From assembly GCA_965207165.1 (NCBI GenBank), contig OZ242265.1, positions 1,550,001 through 1,614,000 on the forward strand: DNA of 64,000 nt, given 5' to 3'. Below, one piece after another: positions 9,582 to 17,835 of the stretch. The translations under genes and the position numbers were made by a program. The notes beneath the pieces are model-generated. The model saw nothing but the letters and a program-made list of their open reading frames with translations. It ran no database searches and had not been told where the DNA came from. Each line of letters opens with the position of its first letter. Positions within the stretch are counted from its first letter, which is position 1. The DNA comes from JAAXHV01 sp965207165 (GTDB lineage: Bacteria; Pseudomonadota; Gammaproteobacteria; Eutrophobiales; Eutrophobiaceae).

Positions 9582-10574
9582 TTACAGTGACAGGAGTTGC
9601 TTTGCATTTTCATGAGTGACCAGCGCACTTTCACTCGCTGACAGGCCAGCCCGGGACAGGAACCCGGGAAGATCTTTCTGCCCAATCTCGGTAGGTCCGT
9701 CGGTCCCTGCAACAAAACGACCTGCTCCCAGCCGGCGTACCAGGTAACCCAGATAGTCGGAACTGAATGTCACCGTGTCATAGTAAAACCGTTTGGCATA
9801 GTCCAGGGGTCTGATGTCTCCGTTTACTTTCATCACGTCGAACTTGTTCCAGACCATATCGAAACGATCCAGGACCGCGCCGATACCACCGCCTCCGTGG
9901 CTGAAAACAAGCTTCAGGCGCGGAAAGCTCCCTAAAATATCAGTCATGATAAAAGAGCCAATTAACGCTGTTGTCTCATGGGGCACACCCAGCACCGGTC
10001 CCATAAGCGGAGAACCCAGCAGCCTGTCCAGAGATCCCGGTTTGATCCCATGGATAAACAGGACAAGACCAAGATCTTCCGCTGTTTCAAAAACGGGATA
10101 GAAACGCTCATCGGCCAGTGAGCAACCATTGATATGGCTGCCCAGGTGAACGCCCTTCAGACCGTGCTCGGAATGAAGACGTTCCAGTTGTCCAACCGCT
10201 TGCTGAGGATCCTGCATCGCAATGCAGCCAAGCCCCTGGAAACGGTCCGGCGCCTTTCGCACCATGTTTCCCACGAATTCATTCATAAAGTCCGTAAGGA
10301 CTACGGCAGCGTCAGCATCCAGCCAGTAGGAAAGCAACTCAGGCAGGGGCGATAACAACTCCATGTCAATGCCATTATTTCCCATTTGCTCAATGCGTGC
10401 GTCCACATCCCAGTAAAAACTCTCGAACTTTCGATATTCCTTGCCATTAATAATCATGCTGGACAGGCTTTCATTAACAGGCGCCATCTCAGGCCAGGCC
10501 GGCTCACTCACACCACCGGGCCGGGCAGGATAACTGTCCGGTACAATGTGTGCGTGAAAATCGATGATGGTCAT
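9582..10574 (-). CDS. Amidohydrolase family 2 protein (ACMSD-like)
   Basis: A 330-residue TIM-barrel metal enzyme. Metal-binding features are the N-terminal H-x-H (DFHAHIVP), a mid-protein His (LFIHGIKPG), the SHGGGG strand and the late Asp in GTDGPTE. This is the pattern of the ACMSD/gamma-resorcylate-decarboxylase/ring-fission-product hydrolase group. A role in decarboxylating or hydrolysing a ring-cleavage product is plausible given the extradiol enzyme at 13855-14781. It is the first gene of the minus-strand operon running to the P450, and the operator at 10615 lies about 40 bp upstream of its ATG. Confidence 0.88.
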   Translation of the reverse strand: MTIIDFHAHIVPDSYPARPGGVSEPAWPEMAPVNESLSSMIINGKEYRKFESFYWDVDARIEQMGNNGIDMELLSPLPELLSYWLDADAAVVLTDFMNEFVGNMVRKAPDRFQGLGCIAMQDPQQAVGQLERLHSEHGLKGVHLGSHINGCSLADERFYPVFETAEDLGLVLFIHGIKPGSLDRLLGSPLMGPVLGVPHETTALIGSFIMTDILGSFPRLKLVFSHGGGGIGAVLDRFDMVWNKFDVMKVNGDIRPLDYAKRFYYDTVTFSSDYLGYLVRRLGAGRFVAGTDGPTEIGQKDLPGFLSRAGLSASESALVTHENAKQLLSL

Positions 10575-10614
10575 GCCTGGCTTCCCCTGTCCGATGAATT
10601 GACTAAGCCTTTAA

Positions 10615-10630
10615 TATAGCGCATGCTATA
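10615..10630. promoter_or_regulatory. Palindromic operator, site 2 (divergent promoter)
   Basis: TATAGCGCATGCTATA: perfect 6-bp arms around a GCAT centre. It sits in the 98-bp gap between the divergent amidohydrolase operon (minus) and the CoA transferase (plus), placed to control both. The core is the same as at 119, 20282 and the other sites. Confidence 0.8.
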
Positions 10631-10672
10631 CAAGTTACGCAAGCCATAAAATCGGAATGTCATTATCCGACA

Positions 10673-11860
10673 ATGAGTAAAGTCTTGAATAACGTACGAG
10701 TGATAGATATCACCAGGTACGTGGCGGGTCCTATTTGCACAGCCCAGTTGGCTGATCTCGGCGCTGAAGTGATTCACATCGAAAATGTGGGTGGCAGTGA
10801 AGACCGCACCCCATTGCCATTTGATCCGGATTATCCCGCCGGTGTTGGCTTCGTACAGTGTAATCGCAATAAAAAAAGCCTTGGTCTCGATCTCGCCTGC
10901 CAGGAAGGAAGGGATATACTTTACAGGCTTGTGGAGAATGCCGACATCCTGGTGGCAAATATGCCCGGCAAAGCAATGGCCCGTCTGGGAATTGACTACG
11001 ACACAATTCAAGGCATCAAGCCGGATATTATCTTTACCCACGTGACTACCTTCGGTAATGAAGGACCATACGCCGACCGTACGGGATTTGATGCCATCGC
11101 CCAGGTCATGTCCGGCGCTACCTATCTTTCCGGCTGGCCGGAAGAACCTATGAAGAATGCGGCTGCCTGGGTTGACATGACAACAGGAAACCATGCAGTG
11201 ACGGGCATTCTTGCTGCGCTTCTTCACCGGCAGAAAACAGGAAACGGACAAAAAGTTGAAGTCAATCTGCTGCAATCGGCCATGTCCATCATCAATTACT
11301 TCCTGATCGAGGAAGAGCTCACCGGTATGGGCCGGACCGGAATAGGAAACCGCGCGCCATCAGGCGCCCCCTGTGACCTGATCAAAACCCGGGACGGCGC
11401 TTTTTATATTGCCATCCTCGGGCAGCCTATGTTCAAACGCTTCAGTAAAATGATCGGTCAACCTGAACTGTCCGAAGAACCCCGGTTCGCCACGGATGAA
11501 CTGCGGGCAGACAATGGTGTTGAACTCAGCGGGCTGGCCGCCGGCTGGGCGGCAGATAAATCGACTGACGAGTGTCTGGACATACTGGCTGAGTTTCGAA
11601 TTCCGGCAGGGCCGATGTTGAGTCCGCGCCAGGCCCTGGACGACCCCCATGTTCAATCAGCCGGATTCCTGCACAAGGTAAATGTGCCGGGCATTAAAAA
11701 ACCCGTGCCTTATATCATGCCGCCTTACCGACTCAGCGACGCACCTGCAACCATTGAAAACGGACCGCCGCTTCCGGGCGAGCATACAGACGAAATACTG
11801 GCAGAGCTGGGATACTCGGGCGAAGAAATCGCCGGCTTACGGGACCGGGCTGTCGTTTAG
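10673..11860 (+). CDS. CaiB/BaiF family CoA transferase
   Basis: A 395-residue class III CoA transferase that moves CoA between an acyl-CoA donor and a carboxylic acid through a mixed anhydride on a conserved Asp. That Asp is most likely in WVDMTTGNH near residue 165, the expected place. The N-terminal RVIDITRYVAGP and LGAEVIHIE segments and the later NRAPSGAP are family signatures. Transcribed alone on the plus strand from the divergent promoter with operator site 2, and followed by a strong hairpin. It may activate the substrate or recycle CoA from product. Confidence 0.92.
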   Translation: MSKVLNNVRVIDITRYVAGPICTAQLADLGAEVIHIENVGGSEDRTPLPFDPDYPAGVGFVQCNRNKKSLGLDLACQEGRDILYRLVENADILVANMPGKAMARLGIDYDTIQGIKPDIIFTHVTTFGNEGPYADRTGFDAIAQVMSGATYLSGWPEEPMKNAAAWVDMTTGNHAVTGILAALLHRQKTGNGQKVEVNLLQSAMSIINYFLIEEELTGMGRTGIGNRAPSGAPCDLIKTRDGAFYIAILGQPMFKRFSKMIGQPELSEEPRFATDELRADNGVELSGLAAGWAADKSTDECLDILAEFRIPAGPMLSPRQALDDPHVQSAGFLHKVNVPGIKKPVPYIMPPYRLSDAPATIENGPPLPGEHTDEILAELGYSGEEIAGLRDRAVV

Positions 11861-11951
11861 CGGTAATAATTTTATTAAGTCTCACACAAGGAAAATCACC
11901 AATGAGCTTACAAAATAAGGTGATAATCATAACCTGGAGTAGACCGTCTCC

Positions 11952-11986
11952 AGGGAAACTCTGAGACTTAATCTCAGAGATTCCCT
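11952..11986. terminator. Bidirectional hairpin between convergent genes
   Basis: Two 15-base arms (starting AGGGAA and ending TTCCCT) pair with one mismatch around a CTTAA loop. The hairpin lies between the plus-strand CoA transferase and the minus-strand beta subunit, and its right arm runs into the beta-subunit stop codon (11985-11987). There is no clear T-run, so a Rho-independent role is likely but not certain. Confidence 0.65.
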
Positions 11987-12485
11987 AGATGATAATTGTC
12001 ATCTGCCCCGCATCGTTGAGGCTGTTAAGGTCCAGGGCAATGCGTTTACTCTTGATCCTGATGTCGGTCCCCTCCCGCACCAGCACATAACGCATCTCAC
12101 CCATAAAATTCGTGGTTTTATCGTTGCCGGTGCGGTATACCACGACATTCGCCCGGACCCTGGTTTCATTACCCCGGGTACCGGCAATTCGAACATTGGT
12201 GTACAGGTGTCGCGTTTTGGAGTGTGGATACTCACAGTGTGCGGCGCGCTTCATCAGGCGAACAGCCCTTGCGTCAATCCGGCTTTTCTTATCGGCAAGC
12301 ACGAACAGCGACCTGGCTGGATCGGCATTAAAAGGATCTTCACAGTCAGTTGATGCGACTTCATAACTGCTGTCATCTGTATATAGCTCTTTCCACTCCA
12401 GCAAACGCCAGTCATCCAGAAGCTCAGCTTCGTAGTAAAGGAAGTCTTCTGCTTCCTGGCGTGTAATCATATGATTCTGCGACAT
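11985..12485 (-). CDS. Ring-hydroxylating dioxygenase, beta subunit 2
   Basis: A 166-residue beta subunit, paralogous to that at 2952-3491 (shared AEDFLYYEAELLDDW-like N-terminus and SKTRHLYTNVRI segment). GGAG lies 7 nt before the ATG. It follows its alpha subunit by 17 nt. The stop codon falls inside the right arm of the terminator-like hairpin. Its divergence from copy 1 suggests the two oxygenases act on different intermediates rather than being recent duplicates. Confidence 0.9.
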   Translation of the reverse strand: MSQNHMITRQEAEDFLYYEAELLDDWRLLEWKELYTDDSSYEVASTDCEDPFNADPARSLFVLADKKSRIDARAVRLMKRAAHCEYPHSKTRHLYTNVRIAGTRGNETRVRANVVVYRTGNDKTTNFMGEMRYVLVREGTDIRIKSKRIALDLNSLNDAGQMTIII

Positions 12486-12502
12486 AATTTACTCCTGATG
12501 GC

Positions 12503-13831
12503 TTATATCTGCTGTTCCAGGCTCACAGCGCCGCGCATCAGCATGTCCCATTGTGTCCAGTATCCCTGCATATGGGTCTCGTCGTCCGTCATGCCGGATG
12601 CAACACGCAGGTCGTCGACACCCTGCATACCCTTGGATAATTCGGTCCACTCTGTCGGGCAGGCAGTTATGGATTTCTGGGCGCTGTTCAACATTGAACC
12701 ATCGTCCGGGGACCCAAACCCGGAAGGGCCCAGGAAGGACACAAAATTGTCCAGCCGAATTTCCTTCAATTCATCGGATTCTTCCTTTGGCGCTAGGCAC
12801 CAGGCATTGACTTTCATGGCTGTAGGCGAAACCGGCTCGATAACCCGTATGGTCAGGGCTAATATGTCGTTGATAACGAGATTGGGAAATATCACCGAGT
12901 TTTTTTGCATATCGCAAATGTAGTCGGCCCTTTCCTGACCAAGCTGATCGGTCAACCGTTGCCTGTTGGCGCCGATCTCCTTCTTTATGTCCGGGCCCCA
13001 TTCCTCGATCCAGTAACCGACGGGACGTCCGGTCGGCACATTAGATGACAACAGGAAATGTCCGTTGCCCATAGCATACGCCCCGCCCTTCTCCTGGAAG
13101 TTGGCCATCTTTGCGAAGACCCCGGATTCCTTGGTGCCGCTGTACTTATCGGCAAGAAACTCAAGATAGGTCTGGTGTACGGGACCAAGGTGATAACCGT
13201 CCGCGCTGTTTTCTATCAGGAATTTGTAATTTGCATTGATCGAATAGGCGTGCTCACCCGGCAATATGATCATTTCTTCCGCCGACTGGGCATTTATCGA
13301 GTCCAGCAAGTCTCTGACCTGTTCACCAAGGAAATCGTAGAGCGATATGGCATTGTCGTTAAAGTTTACGAAGTTGAGGCCACCGTATTCCTCTACTCGC
13401 ACACGGGGCAGGTCCAGGTGCCCATCTGCGTTGATATCTTCCGGATAGCCTGTCTCGGTATTCATCGATTTCAGCTTTCCTTCCGTATCGTATACCCACC
13501 CGTGATATCGACAGGAGTGTACCTTACTATTACCTTTTCTATCCCAGCAGACAGCCGCGCCACGATGGGTACAGGTGTTGTAGAAGGCCACCAGTTCCCC
13601 CTTCCGGCTGTGCTGGAATATCAGGTTTCGTCCCATGACCGTGCGGGTCAGGAAATCGCCCTTATTGGGAATTTCGGAGCGGTGCCCCAGATACAACCAG
13701 CATTTGTCGAATATCAGCGCCTTCTCCATTTCAAACACTTCCTGGCTGTAATATGCTTCCCTGTTGATACGGAAGGTCCTGCAGTCTTTGTCAACCTCTA
13801 TCAGCGATTCTTGAATGGCTTTGGTATTCAC
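12503..13831 (-). CDS. Ring-hydroxylating dioxygenase, alpha subunit 2
   Basis: A 442-residue catalytic subunit. Rieske ligands are CTHRG near residue 85 and CRYH near 106; mononuclear iron ligands lie in DGYHLGPVH near 209-217, with SPDDGSML further on. The start codon is GTG (13829-13831) with GAAGGT about 9 nt upstream. It is clearly paralogous to the alpha subunit at 3484-4770 but differs along its length. It sits between the extradiol dioxygenase gene and its beta subunit, consistent with ring dihydroxylation followed by cleavage. Confidence 0.92.
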   Translation of the reverse strand: MNTKAIQESLIEVDKDCRTFRINREAYYSQEVFEMEKALIFDKCWLYLGHRSEIPNKGDFLTRTVMGRNLIFQHSRKGELVAFYNTCTHRGAAVCWDRKGNSKVHSCRYHGWVYDTEGKLKSMNTETGYPEDINADGHLDLPRVRVEEYGGLNFVNFNDNAISLYDFLGEQVRDLLDSINAQSAEEMIILPGEHAYSINANYKFLIENSADGYHLGPVHQTYLEFLADKYSGTKESGVFAKMANFQEKGGAYAMGNGHFLLSSNVPTGRPVGYWIEEWGPDIKKEIGANRQRLTDQLGQERADYICDMQKNSVIFPNLVINDILALTIRVIEPVSPTAMKVNAWCLAPKEESDELKEIRLDNFVSFLGPSGFGSPDDGSMLNSAQKSITACPTEWTELSKGMQGVDDLRVASGMTDDETHMQGYWTQWDMLMRGAVSLEQQI

Positions 13832-13854
13832 GGTTTGATTACCTTCTTTTCGAT

Positions 13855-14781
13855 TTATTCATCTGGACCGGCTGTGACTATATTTCCCGACTTTCCAAAA
13901 GCTTCATGGGGCCTGGCTCCCCAGAGATCATAATCCTCCGGGGCAGGGGACATATAGCGGGCGCGCCGGTAATTTTGCTCGGGAAACTGTTCCATACCCT
14001 GCGAATATTCCCAGGACATCCCATCAGGATCATGTATATAAGTGTGGACACTACCCGACGTGGGGTGTCGCCCGATACCAAAGCCAACGGTAATCCCGCT
14101 GTTCTTGGCTCGATTGTAGAATCGACCTATGTCATCGATTGTCTTGACCTTCCAGGCCACATGGTTAAAACCGGGCGGACCGCCGAATGTGGGCAAGAAC
14201 GCAAACGTATGGTGGTGCGGTATGGGGTACGCCCGGACCAGCGTGCCGATGTAATCACCCAGGATATCCGATACGACAAACCCCATGTTCTCCACCGCGA
14301 ATTCGGTACTGGCCTTCACGTCCGGGACGTTTACAGCCGAATGAAGAAAACCCTCAAACTCGGTACCCCGGATAGGCAATGGTGAGGAAATCTTCAACAT
14401 ATCGGAATAATATTCGAAGTAAATGCCCGCAGTGGGTTCCCGTACGCGAAAGACCGGATTAAGGCCCAGGCCCAGCACCTGGCTTTCTTCCTTCGAAAGC
14501 CATTTTGGTTTGAGCCCGATACTTTCATAATGACGATAGGCCTTTTGCACATCCTCCTCAGATTCCATTTCCCAGGCATGTCGAACAAAACCGGGTTGGT
14601 CATTCTGGTGCAGCACGACATCGTGGTGTTGTGGCCCGCTGCGAAAAAAACGCTCTCCACCCGGTCCTTCTCCCGCGGGACTTATCCAGAATATATTGGT
14701 AAGAAATTCGCTGGTTCGATCCAGGTCCGTGACATTAAGTACCGTATAACCCGGTTTACCGTATCTGAAATCTACCGTCAT
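13855..14781 (-). CDS. Extradiol (vicinal-oxygen-chelate) ring-cleavage dioxygenase
   Basis: A 308-residue two-domain VOC protein of the 2,3-dihydroxybiphenyl/catechol 2,3-dioxygenase type. In the C-terminal module the expected Fe(II) ligands are visible: His in GFLHSAVNV (about 147), His in FNHVAWKV (about 210) and Glu in SWEYSQG (about 258). A His in the HHHTFAF segment matches the catalytic acid/base His of BphC. It should cleave a catechol-type ring next to a hydroxyl. GAGGG lies 9 nt before the ATG. Same transcript as dioxygenase 2. Confidence 0.88.
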   Translation of the reverse strand: MTVDFRYGKPGYTVLNVTDLDRTSEFLTNIFWISPAGEGPGGERFFRSGPQHHDVVLHQNDQPGFVRHAWEMESEEDVQKAYRHYESIGLKPKWLSKEESQVLGLGLNPVFRVREPTAGIYFEYYSDMLKISSPLPIRGTEFEGFLHSAVNVPDVKASTEFAVENMGFVVSDILGDYIGTLVRAYPIPHHHTFAFLPTFGGPPGFNHVAWKVKTIDDIGRFYNRAKNSGITVGFGIGRHPTSGSVHTYIHDPDGMSWEYSQGMEQFPEQNYRRARYMSPAPEDYDLWGARPHEAFGKSGNIVTAGPDE

Positions 14782-14834
14782 GGTTTTGCCCTCTTAATTG
14801 GTTTAAGTCACATTTTGTTCAATAAGGTCTTTCA

Positions 14835-15965
14835 TTACAGCGATTTTGCGATGGATATTTTGCCGATCTCGGTCGTACCGGCGTAAATAGTCTGCAACCG
14901 TGCATTGGTATAGATGCGCGATATGGTGTACTCGTCCATATAACCGGCGCCCCCATGTAACTGCAGGCACTCATTGGCCACTCGCTGTTCCATCTCACAG
15001 ATCCAGGTTTTTGCCATGGTAGCAATGTTTAAATCAAGTTCTGAATTGGCATAACGCACCAGGCAGGCGTCTAAAAAATCGCGGCCGACCGTAAGATCGG
15101 TCTTCATTTCCGCCAGCTTGAACTGAGTATTCTGAAATTCGAAAACCGTTTTACCAAATGCTTTTCGGTTCTTTACAAAATCCAGTGTCAGGTCGAATGC
15201 CAGTTCTGCGGCCGCCAGAGACCTTGCTGCAAGTTGTATACGATCCAGAGCGAATGTAGACAACAGGACTTTGAATGCACCATTTTCCCTGCCAAGCATG
15301 TCATCCGCACTCACGCGCACATCATCGAGGAAAATCTCGCCCACGGGATAGAGGGCGGCCCCCATTAATTTCAACGGCCGGATATCAACGCCCCTGGTAC
15401 GTGTATCAACCAGGAAAATACTCATATCATGTGGGCCAGTGGCTGCCTCCGTCTTCACCACCACATAGAGCAAATCAGCAATCGGCGCATTACTGATATA
15501 AGTTTTATTGCCATTGATCACAAACTCATCGCCGTCTCGTCGCGCTGTGGCAGTAATGCCCGACACGTCGCTACCCGCCCCCGGCTCAGTTAAACCGAGT
15601 GCCTGAATCGCATCACCGGACAGTATCCTGGGGCACCACTCGGCCTTCTGTTCATGTGTACCGAAATGTACCAGCAGATGCGAAGCAATATCGCTGGTGA
15701 ACGATGCGCCTAAAATCGCGCCACAGGGGTAGTGTCCCAGTTCCTCGGACAGAATGATGTTAAAGAGGTCATCTCCGCCAGGCCCGCCATACTCTTCCGG
15801 GATACATATACCGAGTAGTCCTGCATCGGCAGCTTTGTTCCATATGTCCCTGTCAACACTCCCCTGCTCCTCCCAGGATTTCAATCTGGGCTCCATCTCT
15901 TTTTCGATGAACTTCCTGACGGTATCGCGAAAAATATTATGCTCGTGAGTGAAGATAGAGTTCAT
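14835..15965 (-). CDS. Acyl-CoA dehydrogenase 1
   Basis: A 376-residue FAD flavoenzyme that introduces an alpha-beta double bond in an acyl-CoA. Family signatures: ALGLTEPGAGSDVSG (flavin/substrate loop), ISNAPIADL, the VGRDFLDACL helix, and LQLHGGAGYMDEY near the C-terminus. The ATG at 15965 follows GGGGAT at good spacing and matches the start of relatives better than 15980. It is the first gene of the minus-strand set down to 11985, with operator site 3 about 45 bp upstream. Confidence 0.92.
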   Translation of the reverse strand: MNSIFTHEHNIFRDTVRKFIEKEMEPRLKSWEEQGSVDRDIWNKAADAGLLGICIPEEYGGPGGDDLFNIILSEELGHYPCGAILGASFTSDIASHLLVHFGTHEQKAEWCPRILSGDAIQALGLTEPGAGSDVSGITATARRDGDEFVINGNKTYISNAPIADLLYVVVKTEAATGPHDMSIFLVDTRTRGVDIRPLKLMGAALYPVGEIFLDDVRVSADDMLGRENGAFKVLLSTFALDRIQLAARSLAAAELAFDLTLDFVKNRKAFGKTVFEFQNTQFKLAEMKTDLTVGRDFLDACLVRYANSELDLNIATMAKTWICEMEQRVANECLQLHGGAGYMDEYTISRIYTNARLQTIYAGTTEIGKISIAKSL

Positions 15966-16007
15966 TTTATATCCCCGCATTTAACAATAGATGCAGTTCA
16001 CGATATT

Positions 16008-16025
16008 ATGTAGCATTTGCTATAT
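16008..16025. promoter_or_regulatory. Palindromic operator, site 3
   Basis: ATGTAGCATTTGCTATAT keeps the TAGC-N4-GCTA core but is imperfect at one outer base and the centre. It lies 43 bp upstream of acyl-CoA dehydrogenase 1 and just beyond the end of the TetR gene, in a 160-bp gap with no other gene. Confidence 0.65.
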
Positions 16026-16125
16026 TAAATCAACACCCGTGAGGCGCCGATATCAGCACAGCAGGGATTTTCAGCCCGTGAAAAACGTGAAGACAGGAAT
16101 AAAAATGCAGATTTAATCCGGAAAG

Positions 16126-16797
16126 CTATTCCCTGAGGACTGTGCTCACAATATAGTCAAGAAAAGCTTCCCTTTCCCGTTTGGAATCGGCTTTTCGCCG
16201 AAATGGATAATCGGTTAGTTGTCTTTTAGCCGGGCTCATCAATACGAAACCAAGAATCCCGCTCATGAGAATGATCGGCGCAGGCCCGTCGCCACCGGCT
16301 GGACGGATCTCATTCATTAAATCGGCCAGCGCCCTGTGAACTGGTTTCATGGAGACACCAACCAGAAATTTATGGTTGACCGCGCTTGGGTCGAGCATGT
16401 TGCGTACCGCGATATGCCGAAAATTAACGTCCCTCAACAACGCATCGTACATTTCGGCGACGAAGGAGCGTAGTCTTTCTTCAGGATCGCCCTTGCCTTC
16501 CAATGCGTTGAGCAGGCGCTCACGTAATGCGCCGTAGATCTCGGCTTCGACCTCGCGGTACAATTTTTCCTTATCGCCAAAATAGTGATACAGGGTTGGC
16601 ATGGACAGGTTTGTCGCGGATGAGATATCGCGAACTGTTACACGGTCAAAGCCTTCCTTGGCAAACAATCGGGTAGCTTCTTTAAGAATATAATCCCGTG
16701 TACTCAATCCGCCACTGTGCTTTTGCCTGGCTTTTGCGGTTCTACGCTTACCGCCCTTGATTTTTTTTGCATTTGTTTTGTTTGATGTCTTAGTCAT
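16126..16797 (-). CDS. TetR/AcrR-family transcriptional regulator
   Basis: A 223-residue regulator. A basic, Lys-rich tail (about 1-30) precedes a TetR helix-turn-helix (residues about 31-78; ATRLFAKEGFDRVTVRDIS, then LSMPTLYHYFGDKE). The C-terminal domain would bind an effector, probably an acyl-CoA or pathway acid. It is the only transcription regulator in the catabolic region and lies amid the TATAGC-N4-GCTATA sites, so it is the candidate repressor of the regulon. The length of the N-terminal basic arm is unusual and could contact DNA outside the operator. Confidence 0.9.
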   Translation of the reverse strand: MTKTSNKTNAKKIKGGKRRTAKARQKHSGGLSTRDYILKEATRLFAKEGFDRVTVRDISSATNLSMPTLYHYFGDKEKLYREVEAEIYGALRERLLNALEGKGDPEERLRSFVAEMYDALLRDVNFRHIAVRNMLDPSAVNHKFLVGVSMKPVHRALADLMNEIRPAGGDGPAPIILMSGILGFVLMSPAKRQLTDYPFRRKADSKREREAFLDYIVSTVLRE

Positions 16798-16917
16798 GTT
16801 TATCTTATGTATGCAACGTTCAACTACAACACTGCCCTCCTTCGGTGATTATCAGAATTGTTCGGACACAAGCCGACTAGATATTACGAATAATCTATGT
16901 CAATCAAACCACCTATT

Positions 16918-16935
16918 ATATAGCAAGTTATGTGA
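16918..16935. promoter_or_regulatory. Degenerate operator-like half-site upstream of the TetR gene
   Basis: ATATAGC is followed by a poor second half (no GCTATA). It lies about 120 bp upstream of the TetR start and could be a weak autoregulatory site. The 153-bp gap 16798-16950 contains nothing else I recognise. Confidence 0.3.
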
Positions 16936-16950
16936 TATAGAAGACTTCAC

Positions 16951-17805
16951 TCAGATACCGGCAGCCGCGAATCCATTCGAGATGACTATCCTGTCCCGCT
17001 CCCTGACTCTGGCTTGAAAAGATACCCCCCCTTCGTTCATCCAACCCTGTACCTGCAAGGTTTCTCCCGGCAGTACCGGAGCACTGAAGCGCAAATCCAG
17101 TGATTTCATACGCGCGCTATCATAACCGAATGCCCTGCGTAATAATGAGTAACCACAAATGCCATAAGTACATAAGCCATGAAGAATAGGAACATCAAAA
17201 CCGGCTTTCCTGGCAATGTCCGGATCGGCGTGGATTGGGTTTCTGTCTCCATTCAAGCGATAAAGCAACGCCGCCCGTTTGTCGATCGGCAATTCATCAT
17301 TGAAATCGGGGGCCCTGTCCGGCACGTTTGCAAGCGGTGCCGGCGCTTCACCGAAACTGCCTGAACCTCCATCACCTCGCAGGAACAGGGTTGATGAAAC
17401 CGTACAAAGGTGATCGCCGGTTCCATTATCCGAGAGTATCTTGTCAAAGTAGACCAGCGCCCCTTTGTCCTCGCCTTTATCAACCACTGCCCTGATACGG
17501 TATTCGCCGCGTAACTCGCCTGACGGCGGCAGGGGCCGGGTGTATCGTGCCCGCTGTTCACCATGGAGCAGCTTTACGAAATTCACTTCAAATTTTTTAT
17601 CGGCAATCCATGCGCCCGGATGCGCCAATACCGCGGTCACACTCGGAATCACCCGCAGGTTCTTCTCGTATACAAACGGCAACTCATTCTCATCAAGGGG
17701 ATCGTCACAGACACCCAGGCTGAGTGCATACAGCATCACATCACGGTCAGTATAAGGGGTTACGGTAGTCTCAAATACATGGTCACGCAAAGCGTTCAGG
17801 TTCAT
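16951..17805 (-). CDS. Double-hotdog (R)-specific enoyl-CoA hydratase (MaoC / hydratase 2)
   Basis: A 284-residue protein with two hotdog folds, like the hydratase-2 part of peroxisomal MFE-2. The hydratase-2 motif is in the C-terminal half: LNGDRNPIHADPDIA, with the catalytic Asp/His pair, then GLCTYG. It hydrates trans-2-enoyl-CoA to (R)-3-hydroxyacyl-CoA; the double fold usually takes bulky or long acyl groups, as in sterol side-chain breakdown. GAGGA is upstream of the ATG. It is third in an operon with two acyl-CoA dehydrogenases. Confidence 0.9.
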   Translation of the reverse strand: MNLNALRDHVFETTVTPYTDRDVMLYALSLGVCDDPLDENELPFVYEKNLRVIPSVTAVLAHPGAWIADKKFEVNFVKLLHGEQRARYTRPLPPSGELRGEYRIRAVVDKGEDKGALVYFDKILSDNGTGDHLCTVSSTLFLRGDGGSGSFGEAPAPLANVPDRAPDFNDELPIDKRAALLYRLNGDRNPIHADPDIARKAGFDVPILHGLCTYGICGYSLLRRAFGYDSARMKSLDLRFSAPVLPGETLQVQGWMNEGGVSFQARVRERDRIVISNGFAAAGI

Positions 17806-17835
17806 CGGGCTTTCAATCCTCGGAGATGACTTTAT

